From Candidatus Cloacimonadota bacterium (GTDB lineage Bacteria; Cloacimonadota; Cloacimonadia; Cloacimonadales; Cloacimonadaceae), in NCBI GenBank assembly GCA_023230025.1, contig JALNYD010000055.1, positions 1-12,503 on the forward strand: a stretch of 12,503 bases of DNA, in the 5' to 3' direction. Position numbers and translations under genes: made by a program. Positions 6,179-12,503 of the stretch are shown here, piece after piece (the first letter of the stretch is position 1; every line of letters starts with the position of its first letter). Below the pieces are notes generated by a model. It ran no database searches. It worked only from the letters and a program-made list of their open reading frames with translations, and was not told the origin of the DNA.

Positions 6179-8938
6179 TTATTCCAGAGGGAAGGCGTGG
6201 ATTACTTCGCTAACATTGAACGTGGATAGGATAGCACCCAAAAGTACCGCTGCCACAATGAAGAGCTTGAAGTAATCCTGCGTTTTGAGCATGCTGATCA
6301 TATCCGCATCGCGGGATAGATAGGCACTTGCAGCATAGAACTCTTCGCCGATCAGGGTAAAATCGCAGGTAGTAATGAAGAAAGGCACCTGAGTGATGGC
6401 ATCTGTTGCCGCCACCTGAATAGCTCCGGTTTGGTTGCCGGTTTCGGTAAGCAGCAAGGCTTCAGCATTGAAGAAACCCATATAAAAGATAGTTGCCACT
6501 CTTTCCCGGATGGTGATTCCATTCACACCTGCGCAGAAGGGGAATTGATCGTAACTCACAAAGAAGATGTCGTTCTGATTGTAAGCATCCGGACGTCCCA
6601 TCTCACTGTAGGAATTGCTGATAATCTCTTGAGCCAGAGGCAGCACCATATAGTCACAATGGGGATTGATTAGCCGGGTGTCATATTCCGCAGTCTTCTT
6701 GGAAATCTGGGCCAGAATCATCAAGCTGGCAATGGTGCAAACATCACCAAGAGTGCCCCAGCCCGGAACAAACATCACCGGGCGCCCCATCTCTGTGGCA
6801 CGGCCGATGGAATTGTCAATCTCTTCCAAACCAGCAATTGGACGGATATAGACTTCCCTGCGTTTGGAGATGTAAATGGCATAGGAAAGCAAGATCAACA
6901 TCAGGATTGTAGCAAACAGGGTCATCCACTTGGTGGAATCAAACCACTGCGAGATTGGATAAAACCAGTTCTCGCCATTCTCATCAGTGAAAACATCCGA
7001 GATTATAAATCCAGCCTTGGTATCAGTAGCCAGCACGCGATATTGATAGCTGCGCATGGCTTTCTCACGCCAGGTGAGCATGATCTTGCGCCAATCCTTG
7101 TCGCTTTCTGCCTTTTCTGCCTCCAGATAGGCTGGATGCCTGGTAATAAAATCCCATTCTGTTTTCAGCATTTCCAGCTCGGCTGATAGTTCTTCGGCAG
7201 AGTCTGGATTTTGAGCAAGCTGCTGTTCCAAATCCGTGATCCGGTTCTTGCGTTCTTCCATCTCTTGTTTAAATGCACTGCGGTAAAGCGGGACATCAAA
7301 ATACAGCCCATTTTCGGGATCAGCGGCAATTCCCAATCGAGTATCAAACAAAAACCGCTTACTGGCTTCATCATATCCGGCAATGGGACTGAACACCGCA
7401 TCCTCGTAAGGAATAGTGTGATCATAAGTTCGGGTCAAAGCATTGGAACGCATGCCCGGCACAAAGTCAAAATCCAATTGGGACATGCTGAGCACATCAA
7501 AGTGCAGCTTGCTGATATCCACACCATTGACATAGTTTGCACTGGCCTGGAATCTGCGGAAGTAGTCGTTATAAACAATATCCTGGCTTACGGTTTCAGC
7601 TTCATACTCCTTGGATTTAAGGAGCTTAACGCTGATTTCGGAATGCAGATTGCGGATATCCCGAAAGTTTTGCGGAAGCTTGAGCTCAATCAGATGATCC
7701 ACATAGTTCTCGATCACTTCACCGATCTTTTGTCCATCCTGAGTGCTGAAGACAAACTTCACCTTATCTACTGTGTAGTTCTCGTTTTTGGAGATATCAT
7801 AGTTGATTTTCAAACTCTTGTGTTTGGGATTTGCAAACTCGGCCAGGGTGATATAGGCCAGGGGTTTGCCAAATGATACCAGAATGTTATCGCCCTTGTC
7901 ATTGATCTTATCCATCACCTGGTAATCCGGCAAAACAGGTAGCTCTTCAGAGCTGAGAACCCGGAAAGATTTTGCACTCACAACTGCCATCTGATCACTA
8001 TAATCGCGATAGCTCAGTAGAGCATGATAATTATCCAGGTTAAGCTCGGAAGCAGGAAAATCCTGACTATGATAATATACGGAAGAGGCATACATATTGG
8101 GGATTTCGAAGATGGACAGGGCTGAATCCTGCCAGTTTTCCGCGATGCTGCCATCGTCTGCAATCATTGATTTGGGAATCAGCCAGGCTTGCCAGACGGC
8201 AATATCCCCCGAGCCGGTGGGAGGCATCCACTCAAAGTTGAAGCTGCCTTTGTCCGAAAGATAGACTGCGTGCAAAATCGCACTGTTACTCGGCGAATTG
8301 TCCTCGGGGATTACTTTCACCACTTCTGAAGCTGGTAAAACCTGTCCCCGTTCATTCACGGCAGCAATGCTATAGTAATAAGCGTTTCCAGCCATGGGAA
8401 AGGCATAGATACCGTCAGTTTGCACCAGTTTGAGACCGCTCATGGCTTTGCCATCTTTCTGGATTTCTTTGGATTTGTGATGCAGGGTGCGTCCCTTGGT
8501 CATCGCCAGCAAGGAGTAGGAATCCAGCAGGGAGCTAAGCAGGTCAGCGCGGATCGGGAACTTCTGATATAAAGGGCTGTCAGTTGCTTGACCTTTTTCC
8601 TTTCTGAGCTTAAGCGGTGAGCTTTCAAACTCGATCAGAGGCTGATCTCCAGAATCATAATAATACAGATACGGAGCCAATACGCCCATCTTGGGATCTA
8701 CCTCCAACCAGGTAAGCAGAAACAGAGAATCCGGGCTTGCGCCACGATAGATATTGTATTTGATAATGCGGTGTTCTTTGGAAAGGGGTTTCCAGCGCAG
8801 AATAATCCCGCTACCATCATCATCTGGCATATCATATGCCGTAAAATCATTAAGTTGACTGGTCGTTGCCGAATTGGCAAACACGCCTGCTGAAAGCAAG
8901 ACCAGCATCAGGATAGTGCACAATATAGCTTTTTTCAT
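6179..8938 (-). CDS. DUF6754 membrane protein with signal peptide, fibronectin-III-like and coiled-coil extracytoplasmic region
   Basis: 919 residues, function unknown. Signal peptide at 1-21 (M-K-K-A-I-L-C-T-I-L-M-L-V-L-L then A-N-S). A fibronectin-III-like unit spans about 29-211: it opens D-M-P-D-D-D-G-S-G-I-I-L-R-W and K-Y-N-I-Y-R-G, has a long insert, and closes Y-Y-Y-S-I-A-A-V-N. A further beta-rich extracytoplasmic region runs to about 550, with a probable coiled coil at about 553-620. A membrane helix (672-690) ends in S-K-R-R, placing the following DUF6754 domain (about 697-890) in the cytoplasm. A second helix lies at 891-906. The DUF6754 part shares long blocks with the protein at 11517-12503, including G-R-A-T-E-M-G-R-P and P-F-F-I-T-T-C. 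It starts at ATG 8938 after GGGGAAAAAA, a weak ribosome site. It precedes rex and follows three membrane-protein genes. I infer an envelope complex subunit; no catalytic motif is evident. Confidence 0.85.
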   Translation of the reverse strand: MKKAILCTILMLVLLSAGVFANSATTSQLNDFTAYDMPDDDGSGIILRWKPLSKEHRIIKYNIYRGASPDSLFLLTWLEVDPKMGVLAPYLYYYDSGDQPLIEFESSPLKLRKEKGQATDSPLYQKFPIRADLLSSLLDSYSLLAMTKGRTLHHKSKEIQKDGKAMSGLKLVQTDGIYAFPMAGNAYYYSIAAVNERGQVLPASEVVKVIPEDNSPSNSAILHAVYLSDKGSFNFEWMPPTGSGDIAVWQAWLIPKSMIADDGSIAENWQDSALSIFEIPNMYASSVYYHSQDFPASELNLDNYHALLSYRDYSDQMAVVSAKSFRVLSSEELPVLPDYQVMDKINDKGDNILVSFGKPLAYITLAEFANPKHKSLKINYDISKNENYTVDKVKFVFSTQDGQKIGEVIENYVDHLIELKLPQNFRDIRNLHSEISVKLLKSKEYEAETVSQDIVYNDYFRRFQASANYVNGVDISKLHFDVLSMSQLDFDFVPGMRSNALTRTYDHTIPYEDAVFSPIAGYDEASKRFLFDTRLGIAADPENGLYFDVPLYRSAFKQEMEERKNRITDLEQQLAQNPDSAEELSAELEMLKTEWDFITRHPAYLEAEKAESDKDWRKIMLTWREKAMRSYQYRVLATDTKAGFIISDVFTDENGENWFYPISQWFDSTKWMTLFATILMLILLSYAIYISKRREVYIRPIAGLEEIDNSIGRATEMGRPVMFVPGWGTLGDVCTIASLMILAQISKKTAEYDTRLINPHCDYMVLPLAQEIISNSYSEMGRPDAYNQNDIFFVSYDQFPFCAGVNGITIRERVATIFYMGFFNAEALLLTETGNQTGAIQVAATDAITQVPFFITTCDFTLIGEEFYAASAYLSRDADMISMLKTQDYFKLFIVAAVLLGAILSTFNVSEVIHAFPLE

Positions 8939-9010
8939 TTTTTTCCCCGGTACCGTAGGGTAAGGTTGCTGAGTGGGCTTTGAACCTGCCTGCGCAAAAG
9001 AGAGAGATAC

Positions 9011-9046
9011 TCCCGGCGTGGAAACTATTTTGAATCCACGCCGGGA
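9011..9046 (-). terminator. Strong hairpin between the 200-residue membrane protein gene and the large DUF6754 gene
   Basis: TCCCGGCGTGGA (9011-9022) and TCCACGCCGGGA (9035-9046) form a perfect, G+C-rich 12-bp stem with a 12-base loop. It begins 14 bases after the stop of the upstream gene. On the minus strand the stem is followed by GTATCTCTCTCTTTT, only moderately T-rich. It may be a partial terminator or a 3' stabilising stem that lowers expression of the large DUF6754 gene and rex relative to the upstream genes. It could also end the first transcript fully, with a new promoter in 8939-9010. I could not pick out a convincing promoter there. Confidence 0.6.
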
Positions 9047-9060
9047 AGAAACTCTGAACT

Positions 9061-9663
9061 TTATTTCAACAGGCCAAACACATCATTGACCAGGAACTGA
9101 ATACGCCCGATCAACAGTGAAATACGAGCCATAACGGTGAGCCCAAAGGAAGCACCGAAGCCTATCATCATATACCACTTGCCCACATTCACAAACTTCC
9201 CATATACACCACTATGCGCTTTGGAGAAGAAGAAATATAGCAAGACGGCAACAGTTCCCAACAGGATCAGGAAAAGGTTCACGGTTTCCACGGGGACCAT
9301 AGCCTGGCGCATTTGCACCAGGATGCTGGCATGCATACCCATCGGCACACCCATACCCACCATCATCATATTGAAAGCGATGGGATAGCGGGAAAGCCAG
9401 GCCAGATTGCGGGTGAAACGAAAGAGGTACAGGATACCCAGGATCGCGGGAATAATCAGCACAAACTGATGTTTGATGATGATTGGTTGATACACGTAAG
9501 GCATGAACACACGCTCGAAGGTAAAGACCAGGCCATAGCCCAGAGAAATACCCACCAGCATCTGTTCCGCAGCTTGATAAAAGGGATTATCTTTGTAAAG
9601 GAAGGAGAAGATGCACAGCGTGAAAAAAGCTCCCACCAGATTGCTAAACAATTCGAAACTCAT
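9061..9663 (-). CDS. Polytopic inner-membrane protein of unknown function (200 aa)
   Basis: A hydrophobic protein with about five or six membrane segments (about 6-22, 35-50, 66-82, 94-115, 125-146, 160-180). Notable is a conserved-looking stretch after the first helix, Y-K-D-N-P-F-Y-Q-A-A-E-Q-M-L-V-G-I-S-L-G (23-42), with charged residues at the membrane edge, and a glycine/methionine-rich helix M-V-G-M-G-V-P-M-G-M (101-110). I do not recognise a named family. It starts at ATG 9663 with AGGAGG in the 12-base gap after the 393-residue gene, so the two are co-transcribed. It is the fourth gene of the DUF6754 operon and is followed by a strong hairpin. Its place between two DUF6754 proteins suggests a structural membrane subunit of the same complex; that is inference from position only. 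Confidence 0.8.
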   Translation of the reverse strand: MSFELFSNLVGAFFTLCIFSFLYKDNPFYQAAEQMLVGISLGYGLVFTFERVFMPYVYQPIIIKHQFVLIIPAILGILYLFRFTRNLAWLSRYPIAFNMMMVGMGVPMGMHASILVQMRQAMVPVETVNLFLILLGTVAVLLYFFFSKAHSGVYGKFVNVGKWYMMIGFGASFGLTVMARISLLIGRIQFLVNDVFGLLK

Positions 9664-9675
9664 TTCTTCCTCCTC

Positions 9676-10857
9676 TTACACGTTTTGCCCACGGGCTTTC
9701 TGGATGAAATAACCAATGTTCCCAATCAGGATAAACACAATGATCATGATATGAGCAACGCTTTGGGCATTCATTCCGATGCGGGCAACCTTGAACTTGT
9801 ATTGGGTGTTTCGGGTAAGCTGATTCAACTCCCGATACAGGAATTCACCCATTTGGTCACGCATTTCAGGAGTGATCCTGGTAACATCAATCACGGCTTT
9901 GCCTTCTTCTTCCTCGCGCAAACTATTGAGCAGGGCCAGATGCTCCGGATATTTGGAGGAAAATGCCACAAACTGCTCGTGACTGAACCTCGCTTTGGTC
10001 TGGGTCGTGATCTTGGAAAGCTCCAAACTGGATGCATCGTCCAAAATCTCCCGGCCAAAGGGACGACCTGGCAGGATTTTCTTGCCATCTTCATCCACAT
10101 TCACCCGATAATCGATTGCCGGATCTCTATAAGCGGCGAAGATATCCACCAGTTTCTCATATTCAGCAGCACCCTTGAGTCCGGAGAGCATTCCGATTAG
10201 CTGACCAGACTGCAGGTAAGGATAGAGGTCTGCCGCCATCACAGCGGTGACGCCCACGGCTACATTCAAACCAAACTTGGGACGCGCATAAACGATCCAG
10301 GTCATTCCAGCCGAAGAACCGGAGAACTCCACCACAAGGTTCATTTCGCTGTAGTTATTTATGCCTTTCATTATCGGCAGGTTTTCCAGCTTGCGTCCTT
10401 CCGCATCAGTATTCATGGCATTGGCGATGTTATCACCCATTCCCATGATCATGGCGAAGGCCTGAGGTTTGTAACCAAAGTTACAATAGTCCACTCCACT
10501 TTGGATATTGGGGAACTCCTCTTTGACGCTGTTGATAGCGTAATCGATGATCGGTGCACCGGCTGGGAACCAGGTGAGGGCAAAGACTTTCACATTGCGC
10601 TCAAAGGCATGGCGCAGGATAGCCACTTCCATCGGGAAAAGCTCAGGCATTGTGGCAGCATCGTGATAGAAGCTCATCAGGATGGCGCGATCCTCACGGC
10701 CAGCCATGCTATCAATCATCTGATAGAGGTTTTCAGTGGGCGGAGTGGTTACGTTGTCCGAATCATAAGGAATCATCAGGGGAATGATAATCGCCAGGGC
10801 TACCACAATGTAGATCCAGCGGCGATCCAGCTTTTGCATTCTTTCGAATAAATTCAT
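9676..10857 (-). CDS. Doubly membrane-anchored extracytoplasmic protein of unknown function (393 aa)
   Basis: One membrane helix near each end (about 14-30 and 367-385) with a soluble domain of about 330 residues between. The N-terminus before helix 1 is positive (R6, K9, R12, R13), so the domain should face outward. Its first half alternates strands and helices (D-R-A-I-L-M-S-F-Y-H-D at 56-66; R-N-V-K-V-F-A-L-T-W-F-P-A-G at 87-100; M-N-L-V-V-E-F-S-G at 172-180; G-L-N-V-A-V-G-V-T-A at 196-205), suggesting a Rossmann-like or periplasmic-binding fold. I do not recognise the family. An in-frame TTG at 10878 would add seven residues. ATG 10857 is preferred because AAAGGAG lies 9 bases before it. 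The gene follows the 209-residue gene by 17 bases and precedes the 200-residue gene by 12 bases, within the DUF6754 operon. Confidence 0.82.
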   Translation of the reverse strand: MNLFERMQKLDRRWIYIVVALAIIIPLMIPYDSDNVTTPPTENLYQMIDSMAGREDRAILMSFYHDAATMPELFPMEVAILRHAFERNVKVFALTWFPAGAPIIDYAINSVKEEFPNIQSGVDYCNFGYKPQAFAMIMGMGDNIANAMNTDAEGRKLENLPIMKGINNYSEMNLVVEFSGSSAGMTWIVYARPKFGLNVAVGVTAVMAADLYPYLQSGQLIGMLSGLKGAAEYEKLVDIFAAYRDPAIDYRVNVDEDGKKILPGRPFGREILDDASSLELSKITTQTKARFSHEQFVAFSSKYPEHLALLNSLREEEEGKAVIDVTRITPEMRDQMGEFLYRELNQLTRNTQYKFKVARIGMNAQSVAHIMIIVFILIGNIGYFIQKARGQNV

Positions 10858-10866
10858 TTTATCGCT

Positions 10867-10873
10867 CTCCTTT
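10867..10873 (-). promoter_or_regulatory. Ribosome binding site deciding the start of the 393-residue protein
   Basis: AAAGGAG on the minus strand lies 9 bases before ATG 10857. The alternative TTG at 10878 lies upstream of this motif, so translation most likely begins at the ATG. Confidence 0.7.
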
Positions 10874-10874
10874 A

Positions 10875-11504
10875 TCAATCACCGCCGCCCAAATATGAGC
10901 GTTCGATTCCAAGCAAGATTTTCAAGGAAGTGGCCACAGAGCCCAATCCCACACCCAGTGCGATTCCGCGTTTGGAGGCAAGATTTGGCACGTCCAAAAT
11001 CCATTGTGAAATTGTAGGCAGGTGCTTGGAGATCTTTACTCCCAGAGGCACCTGAGCCAGCATCACCACGATTGCCGCAACCAAAAGCACGGTTGCTTCC
11101 GGGCTACGGGCACGGAAGGCCTTGTAGGCTGCAGAAGCCATGTAAAAGGCCAAAAGTGAAAACATCGTAGCACTCATCGGCATCTGCATGTTTTCAAACA
11201 TCCACATCAGCAGGCCGCCCTTTTGAGTGCCGCCAATGAACCCAGCCAGGGTGGTTACGATAAAACTGGCAAAGAAAAACCAACTGTATTGCCACTTGGG
11301 TCCCTTCCGTTTGATCTTGTTGGAGTGCATCATTGAGAGTGAAATCACACCCAAAAGCATGGCAAAACCTGAAGAGGCGTAAACCCAAGGCAGGTAGAAT
11401 TGATTGTAGAATACTTCCTGGATGATGTAGTGTGGGCTGAATGCCCAGGCCACGAATATCAGTCCACCCAGAATCACTATTAGCAGTGGTATTGTCTTCT
11501 TCAT
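10875..11504 (-). CDS. Six-helix inner-membrane protein of unknown function (209 aa)
   Basis: An integral membrane protein with about six predicted helices (about 4-22, 38-59, 73-91, 108-126, 137-155, 180-198). Basic loops at 62-70 (N-K-I-K-R-K-G-P-K) and 128-133 lie between helices 2/3 and 4/5. The third helix ends G-F-I-G-G-T-Q-K-G-G (88-97), and a short methionine-rich segment (M-W-M-F-E-N-M-Q-M-P-M) precedes helix 4. No family is recognised. ATG 11504 has GAGG about 7 bases upstream, in the 12-base gap after the first DUF6754 gene. The next gene starts 17 bases after its stop. Size and topology are similar to the 200-residue protein of the same operon, but I see no clear sequence match between them. 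It is probably a membrane subunit of the DUF6754 complex, judged by position only. Confidence 0.8.
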   Translation of the reverse strand: MKKTIPLLIVILGGLIFVAWAFSPHYIIQEVFYNQFYLPWVYASSGFAMLLGVISLSMMHSNKIKRKGPKWQYSWFFFASFIVTTLAGFIGGTQKGGLLMWMFENMQMPMSATMFSLLAFYMASAAYKAFRARSPEATVLLVAAIVVMLAQVPLGVKISKHLPTISQWILDVPNLASKRGIALGVGLGSVATSLKILLGIERSYLGGGD

Positions 11505-11516
11505 GGAAAACCTCGT

Positions 11517-12503
11517 TTATTTCTCTGGTAACAGAAGGGTTAATCCAGTAATCTCGAACGACGCAAGGATGGCTCCCACAAGTACGATACTGGTGATTAC
11601 AAACTTAAAATAGTCCTGAGCTTTCAGGTTTCCCAAAAGCATGGGCTCACGGTTCAGATAGGCGCTGGCGGCATAAAGCTCTTCGCCGATCAGGGTGTAC
11701 TGGCAGGTCGTGATGAAGAAGGGAATCTGCGTCACGGCATCGGTACCGGCGATCTGCACAGCACCCACAGCGTTTCCGGTTTCCGTCATCAACAGCGCTT
11801 CCGCCGAGAAATAACCCATAAAGAAGTTCGTTGCCGCACGTTCGCGGACCATGATTCCATTCACACCTGCCACATAGGCAAATTGAACATTGGTAAGATA
11901 GAACACATTGTTGCGGTCGTAGGTATCGGGACGGCCCACGGCATAGTGAGCTTCCCGCACGATTTCCTGAGCTATAGGCATCACAATATAGTCATAGCAC
12001 GGTACGATCAGCTTCGTATCATACTCGGCGGCTTTCTTGGCCACCAAACTCAGGATACCCATTGAGGCGATGGTCGCCACGTCTGAGAGCGAGCCATGAC
12101 CCATGCAATAGAGCATCGGACGTCCCATCTCTGTAGCGCGGCCAATGGCATTGTCGATCTCCTGAAGCCCGGCAATTGGCCGGATATAAAGATCCTTGCC
12201 GCGTTTGGACAGGCTCACGAAGACCACCACGATGATGCAGAAGAGGATGGTGGCAATCAATGTGACAAACTTATTGGTATCAAACCAGTTGGAGATCGGC
12301 ATCATATAGGTGTATTTGCCATCCACCATTTGAGGTTCGGATTCCACAAAAAGACCTCGGGCATCAGTCTTTACCACCCTAAAGGCCTGACTGCGGCTGA
12401 AGCTGTCATAAGCTTTCAAGACCTGCTTCAGGCGGCTGCGATTGCTTCCTGACTGCATTGCTTGAGCAACAATATCGCTGGTATAAGCATTGATTGTGGC
12501 TTG
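11517..12503 (-). CDS. DUF6754 membrane protein, C-terminal part (5' end beyond right edge)
   Basis: The frame stays open to the right edge, so the true start lies outside and 328 residues are visible. An ATG at 12458 is internal, not the start. The visible part begins in the extracytoplasmic region and includes a basic helix (S-N-R-S-R-L-K-Q-V-L-K-A-Y) and I-S-N-W-F-D. It then has one membrane helix ending S-K-R-G-K, the DUF6754 domain, a second helix (Y-F-K-F-V-I-T-S-I-V-L-V-G-A-I-L) and a short tail. It shares long blocks with the 919-residue protein at 6179-8938: Y-I-R-P-I-A-G-L, I-G-R-A-T-E-M-G-R-P, M-x-E/T-T-G-N-x-x-G-A, T-Q-x-P-F-F-I-T-T-C and T-L-I-G-E-E. The two are paralogues of one architecture. 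It is the first visible gene of the operon, 12 bases before the 209-residue membrane protein. Function is unknown. Confidence 0.87.
   Translation of the reverse strand, partial: QATINAYTSDIVAQAMQSGSNRSRLKQVLKAYDSFSRSQAFRVVKTDARGLFVESEPQMVDGKYTYMMPISNWFDTNKFVTLIATILFCIIVVVFVSLSKRGKDLYIRPIAGLQEIDNAIGRATEMGRPMLYCMGHGSLSDVATIASMGILSLVAKKAAEYDTKLIVPCYDYIVMPIAQEIVREAHYAVGRPDTYDRNNVFYLTNVQFAYVAGVNGIMVRERAATNFFMGYFSAEALLMTETGNAVGAVQIAGTDAVTQIPFFITTCQYTLIGEELYAASAYLNREPMLLGNLKAQDYFKFVITSIVLVGAILASFEITGLTLLLPEK

Noticed and set aside
7211..7876. 221-codon plus-strand frame
   Set aside because: Antisense shadow of the large DUF6754 gene, without ribosome site or known domain.
9313..10200. 295-codon plus-strand frame with a histidine/threonine-rich start
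   Set aside because: It is antisense to the 200- and 393-residue membrane protein genes; the repeats of H and T come from reading Met/Val/Gly codons backwards, and it crosses the gap between two well-supported genes.
11517..12458. Taking ATG 12458 as the true start of the first DUF6754 gene
   Set aside because: The frame stays open to the right edge, and the paralogue has several hundred more residues upstream of this point, so the gene is cut by the window.
1..12503. CRISPR array, tRNA or rRNA genes, insertion sequence with transposase
   Set aside because: No regularly spaced direct repeats, no cloverleaf-like segment, no rRNA-like stretch and no transposase frame were seen on either strand.

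Overview
The window looks like a chromosomal segment of an uncultured or anaerobic Gram-negative-type bacterium. The best guess is the Candidatus Cloacimonadota group or a relative. This rests on a DUF6754/fibronectin-III envelope operon ending in a Rex redox regulator, plus general protein style. No rRNA or marker gene is present, so the assignment is an inference. I see no tRNA, rRNA, CRISPR array or intact transposase.

Left part (1-3818, all minus strand): a defence-type locus. Reading in the direction of transcription, it has the decayed tail of an unknown gene, then a 1173-residue SNF2-like helicase with a C-terminal DUF3883 (nuclease-like) domain related to DISARM DrmD. The start of a RhuM-family gene follows, overlapping the helicase stop as GTGA and running off the left edge. 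The three reading frames overlap or nearly touch, which suggests one translationally coupled unit. The usual partners of such a helicase (methyltransferase, ATPase, nuclease) are not in view and may lie beyond position 1.

Middle (about 3650-4495): a gene-poor spacer of roughly 850 bases. It holds gene remnants, two perfect consensus DnaA boxes in opposite orientation, a small hairpin and a distant 12-bp inverted repeat. It separates the defence locus from a plus-strand paraslipin-type SPFH membrane protein (4496-5440). The paraslipin converges with rex on a strong shared hairpin terminator.

Right part (5549-12503, minus strand): an envelope operon. In transcription order it encodes a DUF6754 protein (5' end outside the window), a six-helix membrane protein of 209 residues, a doubly anchored extracytoplasmic protein of 393 residues and a second polytopic membrane protein of 200 residues. 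After a hairpin-containing gap come a 919-residue DUF6754 protein with signal peptide, fibronectin-III-like and coiled-coil regions, and Rex. The two DUF6754 proteins are clear paralogues bracketing three small membrane proteins, as expected for subunits of one membrane complex. Rex as the last gene hints at a link to the NADH/NAD+ state. I know of no described function for this set; it is the best candidate here for an undescribed system.
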